The notes beneath the pieces were generated by a model that worked only from the letters and a program-made list of their open reading frames with translations, searched no databases and was not told where the DNA came from. Below are positions 1 through 8,612 of a DNA stretch of 38,989 nt, piece by piece. Positions within the stretch are counted from its first letter, which is position 1, and each line of letters starts with the position of its first letter. Both the position numbers and the translations under genes were made by a program. The stretch comes from Fidelibacterota bacterium (GTDB taxonomy: Bacteria; Pseudomonadota; Alphaproteobacteria; Rhodospirillales; Rhodospirillaceae), in the NCBI GenBank assembly GCA_947470105.1, contig CANISR010000010.1:1-38989 (forward strand). Reading direction: 5' to 3'.

Positions 1-90
1 ATCGCCGGTCGGGACGAATTCCCGGAAGAGATCGAGAATCTCTTCGATGCGCGCGAATTGCTTGGGCAGGTAGGACCAGGGGACTTTCAT
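1..90 (-). CDS. DegT/DnrJ/EryC1-type aminotransferase, N-terminal fragment
   Basis: Only the first 30 codons are in the window; the gene continues past base 1. The ATG (bases 90-88) directly abuts the TAG stop of the upstream epimerase, so the two are translationally coupled. The N-terminus MKVPWSYLPKQF followed by a helix and FVPTGD resembles the opening of PLP-dependent sugar aminotransferases (DegT/DnrJ/EryC1/StrS), which often read as 'P..YL..QF......L..F...GD'. Such enzymes aminate keto-sugar nucleotides, which fits the epimerases upstream. The PLP lysine lies outside the window, so the family call rests on a short stretch and on context. Confidence 0.6.
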   Translation of the reverse strand, partial: MKVPWSYLPKQFARIEEILDLFREFVPTGD

Positions 91-1086
91 CTACTGAAGC
101 TTCTTTCCCTGCATTGTCTTGATATTGTAGTAGCGCGGATCGGTCATTGCATTCGGAAGCCGTCCGTCGCCGAAGGCCGCCACGAGATCCCGAACCGCTT
201 CCTCGACCGTATGCTTGGGCTCGAAGCCCAGTTCGCGGCGGATCTTTTCCGAGGAGACGTGATAGGAGCGCATATCGTCCGTCGGGCTTACTTCGACCGT
301 CGCCGAGCCGACGACCTTTTTCACCCGATCCGCCAGCGCCGCTACGGACAGATTCTCATAACCGGCGTTGAAGATCTTGCCGTCGATGGCTTCATCCGGA
401 AGCTGCAGGCATTTGAGATAGAGGTCCGTTATGTCCTCGATATGCAGATTAGGCCGCAGTTGCGCGCCGCCGAAGACCTTGATCTTTCCGGTATTCACGG
501 CGTGGCAGGTCAGGATATTGACGATGACATCCAGACGCTGGCGCGGCGAATAGCCGCAGACAGTCGCCGGCCGCAAGGTCAGCGTGACGAAACCCGGCGC
601 GCGCTCTTCTTCCAGGACTTGCTCGCACATGGCCTTGAACTTTGAGTAATCGGTCAGCGGCTCCAGCGGTAATTCCTCGACGACGTCGCCTTCCTTGATG
701 CCGTACACCGACGACGACGACGCATAGATGAACAGCTTGACGCCCGCCTGCTTGGAGGCGCGCACAAGCGGACGAAATGCATCATAGTTGATCGACTTGC
801 CCAGCCCCGGATCGAGCTCGAAGGACGGGTCGTTCGAGATGCAGGCCAGATGGATGACGGCTTCACAGCCCTTGAGGGCCTTCGCCACCGTCGCCGGATC
901 GCGGATGTCGCCTTTGATCTGGATCAGCTGGGGGTGATCGGCGTATCCGGGGAATACATCGTCCCCGTACAAGTACAGGTCCAGCACCGTGACGCCATAG
1001 CCGGCATTCAAGAGCTTGGGAACCAGAACGGCGCCGACATATCCGGCGCCACCGGTGATCATGATGTTGGAGCCTTTGGAGATCAT
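91..1086 (-). CDS. NAD-dependent epimerase/dehydratase (extended SDR)
   Basis: 331 residues, the usual length for an extended short-chain dehydrogenase acting on nucleotide sugars. The Rossmann motif TGGAGYVG (residues 11-18) binds NAD(P). The catalytic pair is Y147-xxx-K151 (YSKFK), with the upstream Ser-rich strand YASSSSVYG at about 121-129. It probably epimerises, dehydrates or reduces a sugar nucleotide in the cytoplasm; the exact substrate cannot be read. It is third in a minus-strand operon (epimerase, nucleotidyltransferase-kinase, this gene, aminotransferase), 21 bases after the kinase stop and abutting the aminotransferase start. A second in-frame ATG at residue 9 lies closer to the Rossmann strand and could be the true start. 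Confidence 0.9.
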   Translation of the reverse strand: MISKGSNIMITGGAGYVGAVLVPKLLNAGYGVTVLDLYLYGDDVFPGYADHPQLIQIKGDIRDPATVAKALKGCEAVIHLACISNDPSFELDPGLGKSINYDAFRPLVRASKQAGVKLFIYASSSSVYGIKEGDVVEELPLEPLTDYSKFKAMCEQVLEEERAPGFVTLTLRPATVCGYSPRQRLDVIVNILTCHAVNTGKIKVFGGAQLRPNLHIEDITDLYLKCLQLPDEAIDGKIFNAGYENLSVAALADRVKKVVGSATVEVSPTDDMRSYHVSSEKIRRELGFEPKHTVEEAVRDLVAAFGDGRLPNAMTDPRYYNIKTMQGKKLQ

Positions 1087-1107
1087 GTGAAGCGGTCCGC
1101 CAAAATT

Positions 1108-2673
1108 CTATTTCAGGAGAGTGGTGAGATACTTGAGATAAGCGACGCGCTCGATGAAGGAGCGGTGTCCGACGATGCCGACTTTCATGGCGCCGGCCAC
1201 ATTGCCGAGAAACCCGACCGTCGACAGCGGCATGCCGGAAAAAACCATCGGCGCGGTCACGGCGAAGAATGCATCTCCGGCGCCGATGGTATCGACAATG
1301 GTATTGGTCAGCGCCGGGGCCTGTGTCAGCCCGGCTGCCGGATCGGCGCCGTAGGCCGTCCGGTCGTAAGCGAGGCAGCCCTGCTTCCCCAGCGTCACGA
1401 TAATCTTGTCGCAATCGATGAACGATGGCAGCCGCAAAGTGAGGTCCTTGGGCTCCGCATACTGGTCCCGCACCGCCAGGCGCGCCTCGGGGCCATCAAG
1501 GCAGATGTAATCCGCGCGACGGTACTTGCTGATCAGGTTGTAGCCATGATTGCCGCTGTTGGTTTGGGTGTTGACCGCGAGAAACGGCGCCTTTTGGGCA
1601 AGCAGCTCCACGGTTGAGCCATGCAGCAATCCATGCCCGAAGTCCGTAACGATCACGAGATCGTAGCGGCTCAGGCGGTCTGAAATAAGCGCGTTGAGTT
1701 CATCCTGCGCCGCGGGCGGCAGCGGCGTGTCTTCCATGACGTAAAGCTCGAACAGCTTCTTGAGGGCGTGTGTCCTGTCGACAAAGCGGCATTTGCGCGT
1801 TGTCGGCGCCCCGGCGCGAACGATATGGGTCAGTTTGACGTTGTCCCGAAGCGAGGTGCGAACGAGGTCTTCGTAAGAGTCCTCGTCTCCGAGCGACGTG
1901 ATGAGCTCTACCTCGCCGCAAAAGCCGGCGACGTGATTGGCGGCGGCCACCGCTCCGCCGGCGAAAATTTCGCGCGCGCTGAACTGGGTGGCAATAATCG
2001 TCTCTTTCGAGGGGCGCCCCAACGCCGTCACATACTGGTACTCATCGATGATGGTGTCGCCGATGACCAGGACCCGAAGATTCTTGAGTTCCTCGATTTT
2101 TTTAATGAGGTCGCAGGCGCTGGCGTCGTTTCGCAAATTCTCGAGATAGGCGCCGACGGAGGGTTCGTGCGGCGCAAAATGCCGGTTGAGTAAGGTCGAC
2201 GAGCTGAACGTTTCCTCGTCCGTAAAGACGATCTTGCCGCCGTGCGCCTCGACGGCTTCGCGCTCCGCTGTGATCTTTCCGGTCAGGTCGGCGGCGGCGT
2301 CGCTGTATTCGACGCCCTTCACATAGATGTCAGGCTGGATGGCGCGCAGGACATTTTCGGCCGTCGCGGCCTGATTGATTGCAACGGCGTCCACCAGTTC
2401 CATCGACGCCAGCATTTCCGCCCGCAAATACTCGGAAAACACCGGTCGGCCCGGGCCTTTGTTGACAAACGTGTCGCCGGTCACGGTAACGACGAGATAG
2501 GAGCCGTTCAGCCGGGCCGCCTGCAGGTGGCGAACATGCCCGACATGCAGGAGGTCAAAGACGCCATGGGCGTACACAACCGTGTTACCTGCGGATTTTG
2601 CCGCCTTCACGTTCGCGGCGAGGTCCTCGATCGTCATGACCTTGGCGGACGGCCCGCTCGCGCCGCGGCTCAT
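1108..2673 (-). CDS. Bifunctional nucleotidyltransferase-PfkB sugar kinase with reversed HldE domain order
   Basis: 521 residues. The N-terminal domain (about 30-160) is a cytidylyltransferase-like nucleotidyltransferase with the HxGH motif at H43-V-G-H46 (FDLLHVGHVRHL). The C-terminal domain (about 175-521) is a ribokinase/PfkB kinase, with GDTIIDEY at its start and DTIGAGDAFF near the end; GAGD spans 464-467 and D467 is the expected catalytic base. HldE, which makes ADP-heptose, has the same two domains in the opposite order, so this is not a standard HldE. The likely role is to phosphorylate a sugar and load it onto a nucleotide. I chose the ATG at 2673 because it overlaps the upstream stop (ATGA) and removes 27 unconserved residues. 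Confidence 0.88.
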   Translation of the reverse strand: MSRGASGPSAKVMTIEDLAANVKAAKSAGNTVVYAHGVFDLLHVGHVRHLQAARLNGSYLVVTVTGDTFVNKGPGRPVFSEYLRAEMLASMELVDAVAINQAATAENVLRAIQPDIYVKGVEYSDAAADLTGKITAEREAVEAHGGKIVFTDEETFSSSTLLNRHFAPHEPSVGAYLENLRNDASACDLIKKIEELKNLRVLVIGDTIIDEYQYVTALGRPSKETIIATQFSAREIFAGGAVAAANHVAGFCGEVELITSLGDEDSYEDLVRTSLRDNVKLTHIVRAGAPTTRKCRFVDRTHALKKLFELYVMEDTPLPPAAQDELNALISDRLSRYDLVIVTDFGHGLLHGSTVELLAQKAPFLAVNTQTNSGNHGYNLISKYRRADYICLDGPEARLAVRDQYAEPKDLTLRLPSFIDCDKIIVTLGKQGCLAYDRTAYGADPAAGLTQAPALTNTIVDTIGAGDAFFAVTAPMVFSGMPLSTVGFLGNVAGAMKVGIVGHRSFIERVAYLKYLTTLLK

Positions 2674-3677
2674 TGCGCCGCTCCGAGGAATTTGAACCAA
2701 TTTGCGGTCGCCGTTTCGATGCTCGCCGGCGTCCACACGGGCGCGTCGCGCCAATCTGCAATGCGCTCCAGCATGCGCCGCACGCCCTCTTCGATCGGCA
2801 CGGTAGCGGCCCAGCCAAGCTGCTGCGTGATGCGGCCGATATCGGCATGGGTGCAGTCTGGCTCTCCGGGGCGCTTGGGCACATGAACGATATTCGTGCC
2901 GCCAAGCAATTCCGCCAGCCGATTGACCGAAACCGGCCGGCCTGTTCCGACATTCATGATCTGGCCCGCGACCGGGCTGTCGCCTGCGGCGATGAAGGCC
3001 TGCGCCACATCAGTCACGAATGTAAAATCGCGGACCTGGGTTCCATCGCCGACGATGGTCAGCGGCTTGTTGGCAAGCAATTGCGCCATGAAGACGCCGA
3101 AAACCGCGCCGTAGGTGCCGGCAGTCCGGACACGTGGCCCGTAGACGTTGAACAGGCGCAGCGCGACGACATCAATTCCATAAACCGCACCCCAATGCAT
3201 GACGATCTGCTCGCCCAGGAACTTCGTCAGGGCGTAGGGGTAGCGCGTATCGATGGCCGCGGTTTCGGGGGTGGGATAGGTCGCCGGAATGCCGTAGCAG
3301 GAGGAGGATGCCGCGTAGACGACCTTACGCACCTGAGCGGCGCGCGCGGCCTCCATAACCGTAAAAGTTCCGTCCACGTTCGTGCGGAAGTAGGCCTCCG
3401 GCTTCTCGATGGACGGCACGATATCCGCCAGAGCGGCAAGGTGAAAGACCCTCTCGGCGCCGCGGAAAGCGTTATTGACGGCTTCGGCGTCGCGAACATC
3501 CGCCTCGACGATGTCCAGGCAAGGGTGTTCTGCGACCTCGGCCAGATTACGCCGGTGTCCGCAGGCGAAATTGTCGACAATGCGGACCGAGCGGCCGGCG
3601 GCGAGGAGGACCTCGGCCAGGTGGCTACCTATAAAACCCGCGCCGCCGGTAATGACGTCTAACCGTTGGAGGCTCAT
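2670..3677 (-). CDS. UDP-glucose 4-epimerase-like NAD-dependent epimerase
   Basis: 335 residues, extended SDR. The dinucleotide motif TGGAGFIGSHL has glycines at 11, 14 and 17, and D36 (VDN) after strand 2 favours NAD. The catalytic tyrosine and lysine are Y148 and K152 (YALTK), after the AASSSCYG strand. The region around RLFNVYGPR is typical of GalE/WbpP-type epimerases and UDP-glucuronate decarboxylases. It is the first gene of the minus-strand sugar operon and is coupled to the nucleotidyltransferase-kinase by an ATGA overlap. It probably interconverts a UDP-sugar for glycan synthesis; the substrate is not determinable from the sequence alone. Confidence 0.9.
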   Translation of the reverse strand: MSLQRLDVITGGAGFIGSHLAEVLLAAGRSVRIVDNFACGHRRNLAEVAEHPCLDIVEADVRDAEAVNNAFRGAERVFHLAALADIVPSIEKPEAYFRTNVDGTFTVMEAARAAQVRKVVYAASSSCYGIPATYPTPETAAIDTRYPYALTKFLGEQIVMHWGAVYGIDVVALRLFNVYGPRVRTAGTYGAVFGVFMAQLLANKPLTIVGDGTQVRDFTFVTDVAQAFIAAGDSPVAGQIMNVGTGRPVSVNRLAELLGGTNIVHVPKRPGEPDCTHADIGRITQQLGWAATVPIEEGVRRMLERIADWRDAPVWTPASIETATANWFKFLGAAQ

Positions 3678-3904
3678 TGGGCTTTTTATTCACCGGCTTA
3701 AGCGCCGATGCAAGCCAATTGCGGGCGGAATCCGGTGGTTTTCTCTCGTCCGGCGGTCGGCCCAGGTGGAAAGCGCTTGAGTGAGTGAGTGAGTGGCGGC
3801 GGCCGGAGCGCCGTGCCCTGAGGATGCGGCACTGTTAACCAGAGATCACCAGATCGAACAAATGTGGTAATCGAGAGCATGACCAACCTATCCGTCGGCC
3901 GCGC
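3678..3904. promoter_or_regulatory. Divergent intergenic region between the two sugar operons
   Basis: These 227 bases separate two divergent operons, so both promoters should lie here. I cannot place -35/-10 boxes with confidence. The only obvious structure is four tandem TGAG units at 3778-3793. No ribosome-binding site of good quality is seen before the plus-strand ATG at 3905. Confidence 0.5.
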
Positions 3905-4882
3905 ATGAACACTTCCCTTCCAAACGATCCGTCACTTCGTCTCGTCCGTGATTTGCTCCGCGTCCGCATGGTGGAGGAAGCCATAGCGCGCGAGTACCCC
4001 AAGGGTGAAATGCGCTGTCCGGTACACCTGTCCGTGGGGCAGGAAGCGGTGGCTGTGGGGACCGGCGCCGCGCTTGAGAGGTCAGACTTGGCGGTGAGCA
4101 CACACAGAGCTCATGCCCATTACTTGGCCAAGGGCGGCAATCTGAAGCGGCTACTGGCCGAACTCTTCGGCAAGGAAGCGGGCTGCGCGCGTGGCCGCGG
4201 CGGGTCCATGCACCTGATCGACCTCGATGTCGGATTTGAGGGGTCTACCGCCATCGTCGGAAGCACTCTGCCCGTCGGCGTCGGCCTGGCGCTGGGGAGC
4301 AAGGTGCGCGGCGATTCCGCGGTGACCTGCGTTTTCCTCGGCGACGGCGCCGCCGAGGAAGGGGTGTTTTATGAATCCGCAAACTTTGCGGCGGTCCGGA
4401 AGCTGCCGGTCCTTTTCGTCTGCGAAAACAACTCGTATTCGGTGTATTCGCCCCTGGGTGTCCGTCAGCCTCCGGGACGCCGGCTCTATGAGGTTGTTCG
4501 CTCTATTGGACTCACCAGCGCTCTTCACGACGGCAACGATGTCTTTGCGGTAGCCGCTACGGTCAAGACGGCGGTCGCGGGAATCCGTCACGGGGGACCC
4601 CCCGTGTTCCTGGAATTCTCGACCTATCGCCACCTCGAACACTGTGGGCCGTTCGCGGATGACACTCTCGGCTATCGCCCGGAGCCGGATGTCGCCGCAT
4701 GGAAGGCCCGTGACCCTATCATTCAGGCCCAGGACAAGGTCCGGGATCATCCGGAATTTTCCGACGAGACCATTGGCCGCTGGCGTTCTGAGATCGCCGC
4801 CGAAATCGACGAAGCCTTCGCCTTCGCGCGCGCTACACCATGGCCGGAGCAGTCCACGCGGGCGGAATACGTTTATGCTTGA
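3905..4882 (+). CDS. Thiamine-diphosphate dehydrogenase E1 component, alpha subunit
   Basis: 325 residues, matching E1-alpha subunits of pyruvate/acetoin/branched-chain 2-oxo acid dehydrogenases. The ThDP/Mg motif begins at G146-D-G148 (FLGDGAAEEG) and ends at E174-N-N176. The preceding GRGGSMH (98-103) and HLSVGQEA (41-48) are family signatures. In E1 enzymes this subunit decarboxylates a 2-oxo acid to a ThDP-bound intermediate. It overlaps the beta-subunit start by 8 bases. No E2 acyltransferase or E3 follows; the neighbours are glycan genes. I infer C2 (acyloin-type) transfer to a sugar rather than acyl-CoA formation. Ordinary acetoin dehydrogenase activity is the main alternative. Confidence 0.9.
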   Translation: MNTSLPNDPSLRLVRDLLRVRMVEEAIAREYPKGEMRCPVHLSVGQEAVAVGTGAALERSDLAVSTHRAHAHYLAKGGNLKRLLAELFGKEAGCARGRGGSMHLIDLDVGFEGSTAIVGSTLPVGVGLALGSKVRGDSAVTCVFLGDGAAEEGVFYESANFAAVRKLPVLFVCENNSYSVYSPLGVRQPPGRRLYEVVRSIGLTSALHDGNDVFAVAATVKTAVAGIRHGGPPVFLEFSTYRHLEHCGPFADDTLGYRPEPDVAAWKARDPIIQAQDKVRDHPEFSDETIGRWRSEIAAEIDEAFAFARATPWPEQSTRAEYVYA

Positions 4883-5939
4883 GAAATCCTCTGTTCAAAT
4901 GAAGTTCGGTGAGGCCGTCCGGGATGGCCTGGACGTGGCGCTGCAACTCGACCCGCATCTGATTTGCTACGGTCTGGGCATTGATGATCCAAAGCGGATT
5001 TTCGGAACCACGGCGGGGCTGGCTGAGAAATACGGCAACGACCGCGTGTTCGACGTGCCGACCTCGGAAGCCGCCATGACCGGCATTGCGGTCGGCGCCG
5101 CGCTGCGCGGCGTCCGCTCGGTCACGGTTCACCAGCGCCTGGATTTCTTCTTTCTGGCCATGGACCAGCTCATCAACAACGCCGCCAAATGGCATTTCAT
5201 GTTCGGCGGCCAACGCTCGGTTCCGATCGTCATTCGCCTCATCCTGGGCCGCGGCTGGGGCCAGGGCCCGACCCACTCCCAGAGCGTACATTCCTGGTTC
5301 GCGCATATTCCGGGCCTGAAGGTGGTCATGCCCACGAATGCCGCAGACGCCAAGGGTTTATTGCTATCCGCCATTTTCGACCCCAACCCGGTGCTGTTTC
5401 TCGAGCACCGCTGGCTGCACGAAGCCGTATCCAACGTGCCGTCCGGCGATCATCGCGTGCCGATCGGCCGGGCGCGGGTGGTGAGCGAAGGCGGTGACGT
5501 TACGATCGTCGCGATGTCGTTCCTGGTGCCGGAGGCGATCCGTGCCTCCGCTCTGCTCGCGCGCCATGGCGTCGCCTGCCACATCATCGACTTGCGTACG
5601 ATACGGCCGCTCGATTGGGACACGGTATCCGCCGGCATCGTCAAGACCGGGCGGCTGCTGGCGCTCGATTCCGGACTTCCGATCTGCTCTGTCGCTTCTG
5701 AAATCGTAGCATTTGCAAGTGAGCGTCATTTCCATTCCCTGCGCGCGGCGCCCAGACGTTTGACGATGCCCGATCACCCCGAACCCACGAGTTTCGCGCT
5801 GACGCGGAATCTTCACCCGTCGGCCGAAAGCATCGCCGACACGGTGTGCGAGATGTTGGACCTGCCGCATCGCTTCGCGGCGGACCCTAAAGCCGGCCCG
5901 CACGATGTCCCGGGCCCATGGTTTAAAGGCCCGTTCTAA
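4875..5939 (+). CDS. Thiamine-diphosphate dehydrogenase E1 component, beta subunit
   Basis: 354 residues from the ATG at 4875, which overlaps the alpha-subunit stop by 8 bases; an upstream extension in this frame merely shadows the alpha gene. The catalytic glutamate of the PTSEAAMTG motif is E65, followed by GIAVGAAL and AMDQLINNAAK, which line the ThDP site. GPTHSQS, PGLKVVMPTNAADAKGLL and PVLFLEH are E1-beta hallmarks, and the C-terminal transketolase domain carries DLRTIRPLD. With the alpha subunit it should form an alpha2-beta2 enzyme. It stands in a glycan locus without E2/E3. Confidence 0.92.
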   Translation: MLEKSSVQMKFGEAVRDGLDVALQLDPHLICYGLGIDDPKRIFGTTAGLAEKYGNDRVFDVPTSEAAMTGIAVGAALRGVRSVTVHQRLDFFFLAMDQLINNAAKWHFMFGGQRSVPIVIRLILGRGWGQGPTHSQSVHSWFAHIPGLKVVMPTNAADAKGLLLSAIFDPNPVLFLEHRWLHEAVSNVPSGDHRVPIGRARVVSEGGDVTIVAMSFLVPEAIRASALLARHGVACHIIDLRTIRPLDWDTVSAGIVKTGRLLALDSGLPICSVASEIVAFASERHFHSLRAAPRRLTMPDHPEPTSFALTRNLHPSAESIADTVCEMLDLPHRFAADPKAGPHDVPGPWFKGPF

Positions 5940-6040
5940 GTGGCTTTTCCCCACGGGGCCATCGCGTCGCGCTTTACATTGTCTTTTTGAATCGGCGATG
6001 GTTGGGAGTCAAAGTTCGACTGGATAGCCGCGGAGCAGAC

Positions 6041-7114
6041 ATGCCTTACCGGATTTTTTCTTACATATCGCCGCGCGCGCTTGGGGATGTGGTCCTCCTC
6101 TCACTGTTTGCCAGCTCGGTCGCCGAGCTGTTCGATGACTCTGAACTCGTTATCTATTATCGCGATGATCGTCCCTATAAAGCCGGCATCGTCAGCTGCA
6201 TTCGGAACGCGAAGCGGGTTTTGAAGCCGGCCTCCGCGGGCGGCACGCTTCCAATCGAGCTTTTCGATATGGCTGGCTGGCGGCCATCGGTCGCCGATGA
6301 ACTCAACGCGCCCGAAATAAGAGGCCCGAACCTGATTTTAAGCCAGACCGTGTTTCAGGAAGGGATGCTCAATTCCATTCCTCTGGCGACTCTCGCTCCA
6401 CCGCCGGAAAAGATCGATCCGAGCGACAGCGCGCTGATGGAACTGGGACTGGATCCGGAACGATGGGTCGCCACCATTTACTGGAAAGAGCCCGGTTACG
6501 GCTTTCGTCCCCTAGAACCCTGGCGGGAGATTGCCGATCCCGAGCCATATATCGCCGTCATTCGCCACATCATCGAGAATCTCGGCGGCCAAGTCGTCAG
6601 GTTGGGCCACCCGTCGCCGACCGCGCTGCCCAAAATGAAGGGGCTGATCGATCTCGCGCATGTTCCAGACTCCGAATGGCTCCAGTTGTACGCGGTTTGG
6701 ATTTCGCGGTTCCTGTGCAGCTCTTTGTCCGGGCCTCTCTCCTATGGTCCGGCGTTCAACGTTCCTACAGTTGTTACGGATCAACGCTCCTGCCTCGGCG
6801 TATACCGGGCGCACGACTACATCGTCACACAGGGGCGCAGGTTCGGCGGCAAAATACTGCGGGGGCAGGAGGCTTTCGCGGCCGGCCTTCTCTATGACTG
6901 GGGGAAAGACCCCGCAAAATACGTCGCCAACACTGCACAGGAGCTGATCGCAGCCGCTGATGAAATGTATGGCATCACCGGCAATTGTGTCGGATGGCGG
7001 GCCCACCAGGACCCACCCATTCCAACCACGCGGCCAAATAAGCTGTGCATGCCACTGCCCGTCGTCGCGCGACCGGAATTGTTCATCCCTCCCAGCCAAC
7101 GACTGAGGGCCTAG
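6041..7114 (+). CDS. TIGR04372-like putative glycosyltransferase
   Basis: 357 residues from the ATG at 6041, preceded by GGAG nine bases upstream. An alternative ATG at 5987 would add 18 poorly conserved residues. After a first half rich in Rossmann-like strands, the pattern 'GGxVVRLGxP...LIDLAHxPDSEWLQLY...RFLCSSLSGPLSYGPAFNVPTVVTD' (about 180-270) matches my memory of the TIGR04372 family found in surface-glycan clusters. Such proteins are presumed glycosyltransferases; donor and acceptor are unknown. It lies 101 bases after the E1-beta gene and 3 bases before the aldolase, so it probably shares their transcript. Confidence 0.65.
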   Translation: MPYRIFSYISPRALGDVVLLSLFASSVAELFDDSELVIYYRDDRPYKAGIVSCIRNAKRVLKPASAGGTLPIELFDMAGWRPSVADELNAPEIRGPNLILSQTVFQEGMLNSIPLATLAPPPEKIDPSDSALMELGLDPERWVATIYWKEPGYGFRPLEPWREIADPEPYIAVIRHIIENLGGQVVRLGHPSPTALPKMKGLIDLAHVPDSEWLQLYAVWISRFLCSSLSGPLSYGPAFNVPTVVTDQRSCLGVYRAHDYIVTQGRRFGGKILRGQEAFAAGLLYDWGKDPAKYVANTAQELIAAADEMYGITGNCVGWRAHQDPPIPTTRPNKLCMPLPVVARPELFIPPSQRLRA

Positions 7115-7117
7115 GAT

Positions 7118-7861
7118 TTGCCCGCATTGGATCACGCTACGGATTGGAGCGGCGTCGGAGTTCACCAACTCCGGCTGGACCTGGCGCTTGCATTGCGGGC
7201 CGCCCATCACCATGGGCTCTCCGAAGGTGTGTGTAATCACTTCAGCGTCAGTTTGCCCGATGGGTCGGACCGCTTTCTCATCAACCCGCGCGGCCTCGCC
7301 TGGGATGAGATCGGTGCGAACGACATCGTGATGGTGAACAAGGACGGCGACAAGCTCGCTGGCAATCACGAGGTGGAATCCACCGCCATGTTCATTCACG
7401 CGGCCGTGCACCGCATCGCCCGCAAGGCCTGCGTTCTGCACACGCACATGCCGTATTCCACGTCGCTGACGCTCATAGATGACCGGGCGCTCGACACGAC
7501 GTTGTCTCAGAATGCCATGCGCTTTCACGGGCGTGTTGCCGTCGATGACAATTACAACGGGCTGGCGCTGGATGCGTCGGAGGGCGAGCGCATCGCGCAC
7601 GCCATGAACGGCGCCGATGTTGTTTTTCTCGCCAATCACGGCGTCGTCGTCTGCGGCGAACGCATGGATTATGCCTTCGACGATCTCTATTACCTCGAGC
7701 GCGCCTGCCAGGTTCAGATGATTGCCATGGCGAGCGGACAGCGCCTGATGCCGGTAAATGCGGACGTGGCGGCCAAAGTCGCGGCGCAGATGAATGAAGA
7801 GCGGTTGCAATCCACACTGTTCTTTGAGTCCCTGCGCCGGCGTCTCAAAGAGCCTAAATAA
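7118..7861 (+). CDS. Class II aldolase/adducin-family protein
   Basis: 247 residues with a TTG start at 7118; no ATG occurs before the conserved N-terminus. The zinc ligands of the L-fuculose-phosphate aldolase fold are present: H108 and H110 (LHTHMPY) and H174 (ANHGVVV). E87 in the segment before FIHAAVH is a candidate catalytic acid. GLSEGVCNHFSV (33-44) and FLINPRGLAWDEI are family features. Members cleave or form C-C bonds in sugar phosphates, or act as decarboxylases/epimerases. Its place after an E1-type ThDP pair suggests a role in making or editing an unusual sugar. Its 3' end overlaps the convergent exporter gene by 8 bases. Confidence 0.87.
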   Translation: MPALDHATDWSGVGVHQLRLDLALALRAAHHHGLSEGVCNHFSVSLPDGSDRFLINPRGLAWDEIGANDIVMVNKDGDKLAGNHEVESTAMFIHAAVHRIARKACVLHTHMPYSTSLTLIDDRALDTTLSQNAMRFHGRVAVDDNYNGLALDASEGERIAHAMNGADVVFLANHGVVVCGERMDYAFDDLYYLERACQVQMIAMASGQRLMPVNADVAAKVAAQMNEERLQSTLFFESLRRRLKEPK

Positions 7862-8612
7862 GCCCGCGCAGGCCGTCCCAGATCAGCTTGCCGCCGACGC
7901 CGACCATCACCAGGTAAATGATAAAGTAGAAGCGCTCGGTTGACACCCGGCGTACCAGCCAGACCCCCAACGCTGTAGAGGCAATGGCGAGGGGAATGAG
8001 CACCAGGGAGGTGGCAAGGTTCTCCCGCGTGAACAGGTTCAGGGCGAAGAACGGCGGCACCTTGACCCAATTGACCACGGCGAAAAAGAACACGCCGGTG
8101 CCGACAAAGACATCGCGCGCCAGGCGCTGCGGCAGGACGTAGATCTGGAACGGCGGTGCGCCCGCGTTGGCGATCATGCTGACGAAGCCGGCCACACCGC
8201 CCCAGAACACGCCCAGCACCGGATGACCTTGGCCGGGGAGTAGCGTGGCTTTGCGCGACGCCACCAGATTGCGGATGGCGAACCACACTGCGATCAGCCC
8301 CACGGCGAACTCGATGGCGGCATCAGAGACATAAGCCGCGAACAGATACCCGAGGAGCACACCGAAGCAGGCGCCGGGCAGCATGATCATGAGGTTCCGG
8401 CGGTCGAAGGTGCCGCGGTAGACCCACATGCTGACGGCGTCCTGCACGATCAGGATTGGCAGCATGATCGACGCGGCATGGATGGGAGAGATCACCAGCG
8501 CCATCAGGGGCATGGCGAGCACGCCGACACCGGCAAACCCGCCTTTGGCCAGTCCGAGCAGGAACACGGCCGGGATCGCTACCAGGTAGAATGTGAAATC
8601 CGTGATCGGCAC
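7854..8612 (-). CDS. TauE/SafE-family sulfite exporter-like membrane protein
   Basis: 252 residues, very hydrophobic, with about 7-8 membrane segments. The family's glycine-rich opening is visible (AVFLLGLAKGGFAGVGVLAMPLM) with a second related half (GVFWGGVAGFVSMIANAGAPPFQIY), the duplicated repeat typical of TauE/SafE (DUF81) permeases. Members move sulfite, sulfoacetate or other organic anions across the inner membrane; the substrate here is unknown. It is a single minus-strand gene, convergent with and overlapping the aldolase by 8 bases. A 396-base gap lies upstream. Confidence 0.88.
   Translation of the reverse strand: MPITDFTFYLVAIPAVFLLGLAKGGFAGVGVLAMPLMALVISPIHAASIMLPILIVQDAVSMWVYRGTFDRRNLMIMLPGACFGVLLGYLFAAYVSDAAIEFAVGLIAVWFAIRNLVASRKATLLPGQGHPVLGVFWGGVAGFVSMIANAGAPPFQIYVLPQRLARDVFVGTGVFFFAVVNWVKVPPFFALNLFTRENLATSLVLIPLAIASTALGVWLVRRVSTERFYFIIYLVMVGVGGKLIWDGLRGLI

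Noticed and set aside
1108-2673. Plain hldE (ADP-heptose synthesis)
   Set aside because: Domain order is reversed and no other heptose gene is nearby, so the gene symbol was not used.
2673-3662. Long plus-strand frame opposite the epimerase
   Set aside because: The minus strand has intact SDR motifs; the plus frame is a codon-bias artefact.
6512-7810. Long open frame on the minus strand opposite the glycosyltransferase and aldolase
   Set aside because: It is antisense to two recognisable genes and its translation has no family features; high GC makes such frames common.
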